The notes under the pieces are model-generated. The model searched no databases. It had not been told where the DNA came from and worked only from the letters and a program-made list of their open reading frames with translations. A DNA stretch of 64,000 nt, from contig JASAND010013007.1 of NCBI GenBank assembly GCA_030248195.1, positions 1-64,000 on the forward strand, read 5' to 3'. Origin of the DNA: Trissonchulus latispiculum (taxonomy: Eukaryota > Nematoda > Enoplea > Enoplida > Ironidae). The first letter of the stretch is position 1. Every line of letters begins with the position of its first letter. The translations under genes were made by a program, and so were the position numbers. Positions 24,831 through 35,467 of this stretch are shown piece by piece.

Positions 24831-25619
24831 TGTACCAGTGCCCGCCAGACTTGTTTACGCCCCACCCCAACCGAACGGAACATCCACTACTCTCCCCAGG
24901 CCTGCGTTACACACATCCAACTTTTTAACCTAGGGCAGCATAGGTGGGATGGGGGGGTGCGGGGATACCCTTCCCCTAAATGGGAGGGGTCACAGACTCT
25001 CTACCCTAAAATTTTTTCTTCCCCCCCCTCAATTCTGCCTTAGGCCGTTCCCCCCCTATAAAAATTTTCAACCCCCTTCCCAAATTTTTGAATTCCGCCT
25101 TAGGCCGTTCCCCCCCTATAAAAATTTTCAACCCCCTTCCCAAATTTTTGCAATTTGTTAGACAAAAAATCAAAAATTTTCAAAAAAAAGTGAAAAATTG
25201 CTAAAAGTTGCCTTATAGACTTAAAAATCGCTAAAAATAGCTGAACTCTAGTTTCCCCCCCTTCAGTAGTACCCGCCAGACTTGTTTAGGTCCCCTCCCC
25301 AACCCAACGGAACATCCACTACTCTCCCCAGGCCTGCGTTTCACACATCCAACTTTTTAACCTAGGGCACCATAGGTGGGTTGGGAGGGGGGTGCGGGGA
25401 TACGCTTCCCCCAAAAAGGAGGGGTCACAGACTCTCCACCCTAAAATTTTTTCTCCTCCCCCCTCAAATCTGCCTTAGGCCGTTCCCCCCCCCCCTATAA
25501 AAATTTTCAACCCCCTTCCCAAATTTTTGCAATTTGTTTGACAAAAAATCAAAAATTTTCAAAAAAAGTGAAAAATTGCTAAAAGCTGCCTTATAAACTT
25601 AAAAATCGCTAAAAATAGC
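24831..25619. repeat. Direct repeat, about 430-bp period
   Basis: Two copies begin at CCCGCCAGACTTGTTTA (24840 and 25270) and share CATCCACTACTCTCCCCAGG and TAGGCCGTTCCCCCC. The first has an internal duplication of the TATAAAAATTTTCAACCCCC phrase (25050-25150). The copies end in CTTAAAAATCGCTAAAAATAGCT, which also occurs at about 31728-31750. Non-coding. Confidence 0.8.
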
Positions 25620-25706
25620 TCAACACTACTAATTCAACTGGTATTTTCAAATAAAAAGCACAACACTTGACAGATGGAACACTTACCTGGTTCAATTTCA
25701 GCCCAA
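25620..25706 (-). pseudogene. Inverted 87-bp copy of a gene-B-family exon/intron junction
   Basis: Base-for-base reverse complement of 34050-34136, covering the end of a relic exon, its GTAAGT donor and the start of the intron. Here it lies exactly between two unrelated repeat families: CTAAAAATAGCT ends at 25619-25620 and the 25.7-kb array begins at once with AAACTTGGATTTTC. Confidence 0.85.
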
Positions 25707-27115
25707 AACTTGGATTTTCATATACTGTTTTTGACATTTAATGCAATCGATTTTTTACCGATGTGCGGAAAAACCGGGGTTACGAGTATATTGCTGCCCA
25801 CTTGGCTGTGCAATTTAAATGAGGCGGCCCCCCTTCCTTGTTTATTACGTTATTTCGTGTAAAGGCTGTGTACGTGTAAAAAGGCATGAAAGCCTATTCT
25901 CCGGTTCATCGGCAAAAAATGCTGCTGTCATCAGGGAAAAATTGCTGCTTTTGCTGCTGCAGGGAGTATAATGCAGGAAAAAAGGAAAGGGGTGCGGAAA
26001 AAACCGGGGTTACTCTGTTCAGAACAGCCTGTATACGAAATGTCGGAATAAACCAAAAAAGGGGGGCCCGTTTCGTTTAAAATTTCGCATATACGATGCC
26101 CGCCCCGATCATCGTTGCTTTTCTTCTAACGCCCCTGCTTTGATGATCATTTCGCGCACTCCCCCCACTTGCCTGTGCAATTTAAATAATTCGGGCCCCC
26201 CTTCCTGGTTTTATACGTTATTTCGTGTAAAGGCTGTGTACGTAGAAAGGCATCAAAGCGATGGTGCCGCCATCCCGTTTTTTTCTTTATTCGGTGAAAT
26301 ATAGGCAAATTGACATTTTGCCGCTATTGCAGGAAAAAGGCAAAAGGGGGCGGCCGAGGTTACTCTCTTCAGAACAGCATGTATACGAAATGTCGGAATA
26401 AACCAAGAAAGGGGGGCGCGTCACGTTGAAAATTTCGCACATACGATGCTCATCCCGTTCATCGTTGCTTTTCTTCTATCGCCCCTGCTTTGAAGATCAT
26501 TTCTCGCACTTTATACGTACATAGCCTGTACAAGTTTTTCACGTCCTTTTTATCAGTGTTCGATGGAGGCGCACTCCCGGTTTTTTCTTTTTTCGGTGAA
26601 ATCCCTTTTTCCATGGACGAGGCGGCCCCCCGATTTTTCCTGCTGTATGGCACTATCCCCCTCCCCCATTCGGCCTTCGGTCGCCCCCCCCCCAAAATTT
26701 TCATCAATTGCGATAGCCGGCCGCCCATTACCGATTTTGAGCAAAAACTTGGATTTTCATATACTGTTTTTGACATTTAATGCAATCGATTTTTTACCGA
26801 GGTGCGGAAAAACCGGGGTTACGAGTATATTGCAGGAAAAAAGGAAAGGAGTGCCCACTTGGCTGTGCAATTTAAATGAGGCAGCCCCCCTTCCTGGTTT
26901 ATTACGTTATTTCGTGTAAAGGCTGTGTACGTAAAAAGGCATGAAAGCCTATCTCCCGTTCATCGGCAAAAAATGCTGCTGTCATCAGGGAAAAATTGCT
27001 GCTTTTGCTGCTGCAGAGAGTATATTGCAGGAAAAAAGGAAAGGGGTGCGGAAAAAAGCCGGGGTTACTCTGTTCAGAACAGCCTGTATACGAAATGTCG
27101 GAATAAACCAAAAAA
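25707..27115. repeat. Repeat array, left part
   Basis: Tandem-like units share CGTTATTTCGTGTAAAGGCTG, CATCGGCAAAAAATGCTGCTG, TCAGAACAGCCTGTATACG and CCGGGGTTAC. 26605-27115 is nearly identical to 31868-32377. Open frames up to 140 codons cross it but differ between units and have no splice support. The array is interrupted at 27116 by the Penelope-like element. Confidence 0.8.
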
Positions 27116-27378
27116 CCACCACCTCTTCCCCTGGTGCCATGGCTTTGCGTGGTCTATCCACGCTTTAATTCTCTTCACGTTATGTTTCTCTTGTTTATTA
27201 ATGTTATGTATTTTTAAACTTTTTGTTCTGTGTCTCCACTTTTATTTAGCATATTTTGCCCCATATATAGCCTATATGTCCTCACCATGCTTCCTTTCTC
27301 TCCTGTTGCCCACAACAATGATTACTGACTACAAAATGGACCTGAACGTATGATCCTGTTGCTTTCTTATATTTCATT

Positions 27379-30254
27379 ATGACTAGTCCTTATATGAAGA
27401 ATGCCTCCATGGGCTCGGTATCGCGGGAGGAGAATATAAGCCCAACCGGTGATATTATGGATTCGACCTCGGACCGCTCTCATAACCGGGCATCAAGGAG
27501 AGATAGTCCTCATCTGCTCAACAGTCCTAGCCAGTCTATACCTCCTCCCCATTCTGATATAGACCCAATATCAAGCAACATTAGTATATGTAACAAAAGT
27601 AGATGTAGAACTTGTAAACTATATATTACAGATAAGAATTTTACAGGATATTATAGCAATAAACTGTATAATGTAGCTAATCAAACTAGTTATAGCATTG
27701 ACTGTAATTCATGTAATGTAGTCTATCTTATTACATGTAATGATTGTGGATTACAATATGTTGGTGAAACTGGTAGGAAGTTGAAACGTAGACTGTCTGA
27801 ACATCTTTATAATGTAAATAATCCTGATAAGTCTAACTGTAAGCGTCTGTCTGCCCATTTTAATATAGGTAATTGCAAAACTTTTAATATTAGAATTATA
27901 TCAAAGTTAACAGATTCCGATAATTTAAATGAATGTAATTATAACAGAAGAATGTGTGAAGCATACTGGATACGTAAACTTAAAACTAAATACCGGTATG
28001 GCTTAAATGACATGTTAAAAGGAGAGGATGTTAATAAAAGTATATTTGAGAATCTCTTAGTTAGAGATAATACTACTACTATAAATAAAAAAGTTAATAA
28101 AACTAATCGCTTAAATAAAAATGCAAATATGGTCAATAGTAAGGATGTGGACTTATTATATATGGATGATGCAACTAATAAATTTATTTATGAGTTTATA
28201 AATAAAGCTAGCAAAAAACAGGTAAAATATATCATTAATCGTAATGAATGTAATATCAACCACCCTAAATATGAAATTATTCAGGATATGTGCGAAGGTA
28301 AACTAAATTTATTAAAGAAACATTTAGCTAAACACACTAAAACTAAAAAGGAATGCTTAATTATTAAGTACAACAAAGTTTTTGACCGTATTAATCTAAA
28401 TAAAATATTTAAAGATAATTATAGCAAATGGCCTTTTGAATTGAGTAAATGTAATGCTTTCAATCCCCAAATATTTTATAAATATGATAGTCCTGTAGGC
28501 AGTGTTATATATAATTATAAACAAACTATAGAGGAACTCGATGTGGATAAATACATAAATGATTTTATTAATAATAAACTCATTTGTAACTGCAGTAATA
28601 GCTCTTATAAAGACATTCACCACAACCATGTATTAACTGGCGACCTAAATGTTATAGAGAATAAATCCGTATCGCAGATACTTACATATGGCCCTAAATA
28701 CAGGTTCACTAAATCATACTGTAATGAAGATATTTATAGTAATATAGTTCAGGCATTCAATGCGTATATTAAAAAATTAAATAAAAAATATAAATGGGAT
28801 TTAGATAAACTTAATCATTGGTCGGATATTATCCTAAACGAGATAAAACTTAAACTTGTGGGACTTAATTATAATAGTAACGTAACCAGCTCTACATTTA
28901 TCCAGGACTTTATTTGTAGCATCAAGTCATTGCATCGTCAGTATGTGTTTTGTCCTGTGGATAAAGCTAATCAAAATATTGCTGTTGTTTGTAAAAATTA
29001 TTATATACAGGTCGTACTCAAGGAATTAGGCATTCTCGATATAAATAACTCTAACACGTATTGTCAGGTTAACTCTCCCCAATCCGATATCATAAACTCA
29101 ATTCTCAAATACTATAGTTGTAATAATGTTAATAGTAATGGATTTAAACAGCTCCCACACATTTATGTTATACCTAAGTTCCATAAAACTCCTACCAAAT
29201 TTCGTACTATTATTGCTAGCAAAAATGCTGTTACTAAACCTTTATCTGTTTTGATTGATAAAGCTTTAACATTGGTTAAACAAAGTAGGAAAAGATATGG
29301 TAAACTAATAAAAAGTATTTACTATTGTAATCCGTATTGGATTATAGAAATAATGAACCTATCTTAAATTCTATTAAGAAAATCAACATGTCTAACTCAG
29401 CTAATACTATAAATACTTATGACTTTACTACACTTTATACTAATCTTAGACATGACACTATTATAAATGCGTTAGATAAATTGTTATATACTACTATGCG
29501 TAATCCTATGCACTTAACATATTTAGGAATGCGTTGGGGCTATGGCCGTAATCCAGCTAATACAATAACCTACCCTACACTTATAAATCACATAAAATTC
29601 CTTCTAGATAATCTATATTTTACATGTGGTAATCTTATTTTTAAACAGACAATAGGAATACCTATGGGAAGTAACTCTGCTCCCAACATAGCTAACTTAG
29701 TTTTACATCAAATGGAATATAGTTATATATGCAATAACCGTAATAACGATAATAATAAATGTCTTGAAGTGGTAGGTAGATATATTGATGACATGACACT
29801 TATTAATGATAACAATTATTTTGATATAATAAAACATGATATGTACTCTCCGGAACTTGAATTAAATAAAGTTAATACCTCTAACCAGCAAGCAGACGTA
29901 TTAGACCTAAGTATTTGCATCTCTGGTAATAAGTTTATAACTAAACTATATGATAAACGTGACGATTTTCCCTTCAATATCAATAGATTTCCTATGAATG
30001 GTAGTAATATCAGCAAAAACATTATTTGTAATACTGTCATATGTCAAGTCGCCCGATTTGTCAAAATCTGTGATCTACTGGATGACTTAATTGCTGGTCT
30101 TGATAAGCTTAAGAATATGTTAGTGCTAAGAGGATACTCCAAAAAATTTTGCAAGTACATTCTTAGATGCAGTATTGTTTCTAATACTGATATCAAGGAT
30201 AAATATGGCTCCACCCCAGACGTTGTACATAAACTATATAAAAGCATTTCTTGA
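27379..30254 (+). pseudogene. GIY-YIG endonuclease / reverse transcriptase of a Naiad Penelope-like element, one frameshift
   Basis: One polyprotein split over two overlapping frames (27379-29367 and 29337-30254), consistent with a single indel near 29340-29365. Order: a Cys pair (CRTC); a GIY-YIG nuclease (VVYLITC, YVGETG, KRRLSEH, then EAYWIRKLKT..YGLN with the usual E and N); a linker with the C-x-C motif (LICNCS) diagnostic of N-terminal-EN elements; the DKA motif (CPVDKANQNIAVVCKNYYI); then RT motifs (IPKFHKTPTKFRTI, YDFTTLYTNL with the first Asp, GIPMGSNSAP, GRYIDDM with the catalytic DD) and a thumb region. RT reverse-transcribes the element RNA; EN nicks the target. The permuted order (EN before RT) marks the Naiad/Chlamys group. 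It is inactive as read unless the shift is a sequencing error. Confidence 0.9.
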
Positions 30255-30354
30255 AATTTAGTATGTTTTGTTTTCTTCTTGTTGTTGTATACTGTTATGG
30301 TTATTGCTATTGTTATTGTTATTACTTATGCTTTTCTTATTGCAGGTAACTCGG

Positions 30355-30425
30355 GCGTATGCCCACTGTAACTTGGCCTTTGGCCACTGTAACTTGGGCT
30401 TTGCCCACTGTAACTTTCGGGCTTT
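30355..30425 (+). repeat. 21-bp tandem repeat in the element 3' region
   Basis: Three units of CACTGTAACTTGGGCTTTGC with small variations. Each can form a short GGGC..GCCC hairpin. A further CCCTGTAACTT occurs at 30471 and 31278. Confidence 0.7.
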
Positions 30426-30629
30426 ACTCGCCCAGCAATTTTTCTATTTTTATGCTTTTTAGGGAATTTCCCTGTAACTTAGGGCACATCGCCCAATACA
30501 ATGTCTCTTTAAATTTACGGTCCATCGAACCTTTTATTCTTAATTCTCCTCTTGCTTAGGCTATAAAACTGTCCATTCTTAAATTGTACATATTTAGCAA
30601 GAGATAATTCTACGAATGTATGATTGGTA

Positions 30630-30841
30630 GGATTAGACTCATATGACTCTGGTTCCTACATATGTAGGAGCTGGCCCAACCAGTACATATTCCCATTTGA
30701 TATAATTATATCAACCAAAAAGTACTGGATCTCTCTGATGATGAGCATATGGGTCCTAATCCCGCCCTGGTCTATTTTTGTAGACCACATTCAAATTTTC
30801 ACACTTTCAATTTGTCAGGGCCTGAGGGATTAGGGCCGAAA
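30630..30841 (+). ncRNA. Highly structured RNA region downstream of the Penelope-like ORF
   Basis: Nested complementarities: an outer stem (30630-30645 with 30746-30762) encloses hairpins 30655-30668 and 30680-30686/30722-30728, the latter enclosing the palindrome TTGATATAATTATATCAA (30697-30714). Next comes a hairpin at 30769-30786 (GGTCTA/TAGACC). The segment 30752-30769 can instead pair downstream with 30816-30837 (GGTCCTAATCCC with GGGATTAGGGCC). CTGATGA (30735) and GAAA (30838) flank that second helix, recalling a hammerhead core, but spacing and stem III do not fit. Likely a folded 3' end of the element RNA. Confidence 0.5.
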
Positions 30842-31303
30842 GACTTTGACCAATTGTTAAGTTTTCATCGTCACTAAAATCCCAGATGTGCATTAGGCAC
30901 TTAGATTGTATATATCTGTAATGTTTGAGCTGTATCAAAATTCTTTTAGTTCATAAAATGCTTATAAAATTCACTTTTCACTTGAACTGCTGTTCAACTT
31001 TGAAGTTGTTTAAAAGATGTTTATTTTTATTTTTCTTTTTTGAAAAATTTTTAAATTGTATGAAATTTTACTTAATGGTATTGTTACATCACATTGCATT
31101 ACATAAGATAGCACTTTCTGTTTTATTTATTTTTCATCAGGAGTATGCACTTGTTTTGGCAAATTAAATTATGCTCAAGTATGTATACTATTGCATCGGG
31201 TGTTTCTGGATTCTATGAGACTCAGTTAAGTTCTTAATTGTTGTATTTTCCCTATGTTTGTTCCCTCACTACGTTTCCCTGTAACTTTGCTAACTTCGTT
31301 CTA

Positions 31304-33330
31304 TTTCTTCTAACGCCCCTGCTTTGAAGATCATTTCGCGCACTCCCCGCACTTGCCTGTGCAATTTAAATAAGGCGGGCCCCACTTCCTGGTTTTATAC
31401 GTTATTTCGTGTAAAGGCTGTGTACGTAGAAAGGCATCAAAGCCTTTTGTCCCGTTCATCAGCAAAAAATGCTGCTGTCATCAGGGAAAAATTGCTGCTT
31501 TTGCTGCAGCAGGGAGTATATTGCAGGAAATAAGCAAAGGGTGGCGCAAAAAACAGGGGTTCTCTTTTCAGAACAGTCTGTATACCAAATGTCGGAAAAA
31601 ACCAAGAAAGGGGGGCGCGTCTCGTTTAAAATTTCGCACATACGATGCTCGTCCCGTTCATCGTTGCTTTTCTTCTACCGCCCCTGCTTTGTAGATCATG
31701 AAAAATTGCTAAAAGTTGCCTTATAAACTTAAAAATCGCTAAAAATAGCTGAACTCCGGTTTCCCCCCCCCCTTCCCCTTTTTCTGCAATATACACCCTG
31801 CTCCAGCAAAAGCAGCAATTTTTTCCTGACGACAGCAGCATCAGTGCGGGATAGCGACAGCCTCTCCCTTTTTCCATGGACGAGGCGGCCCCCCGATTTT
31901 TCCTACTGTATGGTGCTATCCCCCTCCCCCATTCGGCCTTCGGCCGGCCCCCCCAAAAATTTTCATCAATTGCGATAGCCGGCCGCCCATTACCGATTTT
32001 GAGCAAAAACTTGGATTTTCATATACTGTTTTTGACATTTAATGCAATCGATTTTTTACCGAGGTGCGGAAAAACCGGGGTTACGAGTATATTGCAGGAA
32101 AAAAGGAAAGGAGTGCCCACTTGGCTGTGCAATTTAAATGAGGCAGCCCCCCTTCCTGGTTTATTACGTTATTTCGTGTAAAGGCTGTGTACGTAAAAAG
32201 GCATGAAAGCCTATCTCCCGTTCATCGGCAAAAAATGCTGCTGTCATCAGGGAAAAATTGCTGCTTTTGCTGCTGCAGAGAGTATATTGCAGGAAAAAAG
32301 GAAAGGGGTGCGGAAAAAAGCCGGGGTTACTCTGTTCAGAACAGCCTGTATACGAAATGTCGGAATAAACCAAAAAAGGGGCGCCCGTTTCGTTTAAAAT
32401 TTCGCATATACGATGCTCCCCCCGATCATCGTTGCTTTTCTTCTAACGCCCCTGCTTTGAAGATCATTTCGCGCACTCCCCCCACTTGCCTGTGCAATTT
32501 AAATAAGGCGGGCCCCCCTTCCTGGTTTTATACGTTATTTCGTGTAAAGGCTGTGTACGTAAAAAGGCATGAAAGCCTATTCTCCCGTTCATCGGCAAAA
32601 AATGCTGCTGTCATCAGGGAAAAATTGCTGCTTTTGCTGCTGCAGAGAGTATATTGCAGGAAAAAAGGAAAGGGGTGCAGAAAAAACCGGGGTTACTCTC
32701 TTCAGAACAGCCTGTATACCAAATGTCGGAAAATACCCAGAAAGGGGGGCGCGTATCGTTTAAAATTTCGTACATATGATGGTCGTCCCGTTCATCGTTG
32801 CTTTTCTTCTACCGCCCCTTACGTACATAGCCTGTACAAGTTTTTCACGTACTTTTTATCAGTGTTCGATGGAGGCGCCCTCCCGGTTTTTTCTTTATTC
32901 GGTGAAATATAGGCAAATTGACATTTTGCCGCCCTTTGCCGGTTTTGTGCTAAAACTTAATATAGGCAAATTGACATTTTGCCGCCCATTGCCGATTTTG
33001 TGCAACAACTTGGATTTTCATATACTGTTTTTGACATTTAATGCAATCGATTTTTTAACGAGGTGCAGAATTCGGGGTTACTCTGCTGAGTGAAAGCATT
33101 TTTTTGCCGATAAACGGAAGAAAAGGCTTTCACGCTATTCTATACGTTTTAATATGTCTCCTCTATTATACGTACATAGCCTGTACAAGTTTTTCACGTA
33201 CTTTTTATTAGTGTTCGATGGAGCCACCATCCCGTTTTTTTCTTTATTCGGTGAAATATAGGCAAATTGACATTTTGCCGCTATTATCTGAATCAGTGTT
33301 TGAGCTGCGGCCCCCCGTTTTGGCATTTTG
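31304..33330. repeat. Repeat array, right part
   Basis: Continuation of the array at 25707-27115, with several units. A 510-bp block (31868-32377) nearly repeats 26605-27115. Near 33100-33330 the units become short fragments (ATAGGCAAATTGACATTTTGCCGC recurs at 32910, 32962 and 33258). No gene. Confidence 0.8.
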
Positions 33331-33865
33331 CCGCCATTTGCTGATTTAGTTTTCTCGAACTTTTTCCTGTGTTGGATGGGGCCTCTTACTAAAGCATTAG
33401 TTGTATTTGATAGAACCTGATTTTTTTATGATGCATGTTTAAATGATTTCGATGGATTTCTCCTCCTGTATTTATTCTCGCTTATATGATCTCAGCGCAG
33501 ATTTTGACTTTTATTTGGCTATGTATGCGTAAGCTCAAATTAATTTTTGAGCTTAAAATATCCATAAAAATGGAAATCGTGGCATGACTAAAAGCTACAA
33601 TAACAAACGTCCGGTACTCAAACCTATACCTTCAAACATGCATCATAGATTAATTGCATCCCATCAAATTCTACTATCTTTCTTTAGAGTTTCCATTGTC
33701 TAGACACTGAGCATCCCCCCTCTTTTTCTGAACTTTTTCAGGCGTGTGCTTACTTCTCTTCTTCAGTAGGGGGCCACCTCACCCCTCCTTCATATCGCAT
33801 TCAAGACAACGGCAATCCACTGTATACACCCGTTACCTTTTCTTTACATGATATACTCTTTGTAG
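33331..33865. other. No feature seen
   Basis: AT-rich unique-looking sequence between the repeat array and the relic exon. No open frame, repeat or signal that I can support. Confidence 0.4.
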
Positions 33866-34069
33866 AGCGGAGCGTGACGGATTCCCTACACCTTATTCAC
33901 CGATTCCAGAAAATCTCGTTGATTTATCAAGTCTTAGTAAAAATTCAAACTACAAGAAACCGTTTAACGTTAGAAACTGGTCCAGGGCCGGTAACTCCTG
34001 AACAAACAGAGATAACTGCAGCGGGCGCAGTTGCCACAACATCGAACAGTTGGGCTGAAATTGAACCAG
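33866..34069 (+). pseudogene. Relic exon of a third gene-A/B family member
   Basis: A GTAG acceptor is followed by an open phase-1 frame ending at a GTAAGT donor. Its last 40 codons align with exon 2 of gene B (53707-53877): TGPGPVTPEQTEITAAGAVA here against ATGPTTPNQSEATAEGAVA there, including the phase-1 donor after Pro. No matching first exon with the conserved N-terminal domain is visible upstream; the repeat array lies there instead. I read it as a truncated paralogue of gene B. Its 3' junction was copied in reverse to 25620-25706. Confidence 0.6.
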
Positions 34070-35421
34070 GTAAGTGTTCCATCTGTCAAGTGTTGTGCTT
34101 TTTATTTGAAAATACCAGTTGAATTAGTAGTGTTGATTCTTTACTATCTGTACACTTGTTTGTTATTGATTTTTTGTTTTTAAAACAAATTAGGATGTTA
34201 AGTAAACATTATAAACTTAAGAATTTCGAAGACTAACAATGGGTATCCCTCCTCGCATTATGCATTAACGCAGATATCTGTTTTTCTAGAAAAACCTAGA
34301 TCGGGATCAACAGCAGTTCAGCTTCTGAACAAACTGAAAGGAGAATTAGCAACCATCTGAGGATACTCACAGTGGGAACAGTTTCGCCACCCTACAGATT
34401 ATTAGCCAACACTAGCGGGATCATAGCAGTTTCTGGACCGTACTGATCTGAAGGCAACACTAGCGGTTCATAATTCTCACAGTTGCCCCGACAGATTCGA
34501 TTGTCTTATTAGTTGCAAAGGTACTACTACGCTGCTGTTGTTTCACTTCTCCTATGTCGTAGCCAGCTCTTTATATACTACTTTGTCCGTTAAAATATGT
34601 ATTTTCAGATTTTGCATATATTCAAGACCTAAACATGTCTTAATCTTTTTTGTCTTTCGTCACTTCCATAGTCATCAAGAAATAAGTGTGATTGACGAAA
34701 GAAAAGCAAATCGTTAAATTTTGCCGTAATTATTACTCCTATTCTAGAGGTCACCGGAGGACGGGCATCTAGATATACACTACCTTTCTACGCCAAAGCT
34801 GTCGATTAAAAATTAAACATTATGACATTATTTTAGAGATTAATCATTGTTTTCGTTTAATAGTTTCTTCAATTTTATCTCATACCAAATCTAACTATTA
34901 TTGGTATCTTTTAAGTGGACAGATTCGTTTCTATCACAACATACCAGGAACTGCTATATGTTTCCAACACGCGTCTCTATCCCGGGTTCCCCGAGCTTCC
35001 CCCTGTGTTTACACCAATTCTACTTATTCCATTTGTACTTTACTAAAAACAACTTTTTTATGATAATAACATGAAATACTTACGTTAACTTATAAAGAAA
35101 TACTTTTCTGTTTCAGAGAGTACCTCATGATAAATTAGACTTCTTCATCCATGATCAGATTTTCCTGTCTCCCCTATCCTGTCTCGGTGTTTGCGTTAAG
35201 GTTAATACAGTCACATTTAATCCTTCTCTTATTTTTTGGATAATTTGTTTGACTTCATTTAATTCTTAGCGTACTTGCCGAATCAGTCGACATTAAAAAT
35301 CTACTATTATTAATTTTAAAATCTACTACGAGTATCCTTCGCAGCAACGTATGCTACTGATTTTTATTGTACTCTTACATTTTTACTACTTGTTTTTCCT
35401 TATTACCACTTCTCTTTGTAG
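34070..35421. other. Intergenic or intronic sequence
   Basis: Possibly remains of further exons of the relic gene (for example after the TTTCTAG at 34284-34290), but none has both a clean frame and splice sites. Nothing firm. Confidence 0.35.
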
Positions 35422-35467
35422 GCTCATCTGTGTCTCACTGCTCCTGCAGAGTCTGGGTCCGTCTACA

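Larger units (their letters stand above)
27116..31303 (+). mobile_element. Naiad-type Penelope-like element insertion
   Basis: About 4.2 kb of unique AT-rich sequence sits inside the repeat array. On the left the array stops after AATAAACCAAAAAA; on the right it resumes at TTTCTTCTAACGCCCC. Compared with an uninterrupted unit near 26040-26130, about 75 bp of target are missing between these points. No target duplication or pseudo-LTR pair is visible by eye. The element carries the EN-RT frame (27379-30254), short 21-bp repeats and a strongly structured 3' region. Confidence 0.75.

Noticed and set aside
30735..30841. Canonical hammerhead ribozyme
   Set aside because: CTGATGA and GAAA flank a good helix, but about 10 unpaired bases follow CTGATGA and I find no stem III with a cleavage triplet. 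Kept only as a structured-RNA finding.
26490..33093. Many open frames of 60-240 codons in the repeat array
   Set aside because: They recur with the repeat units, shift frame between units and occur on both strands. They are features of the repeat.
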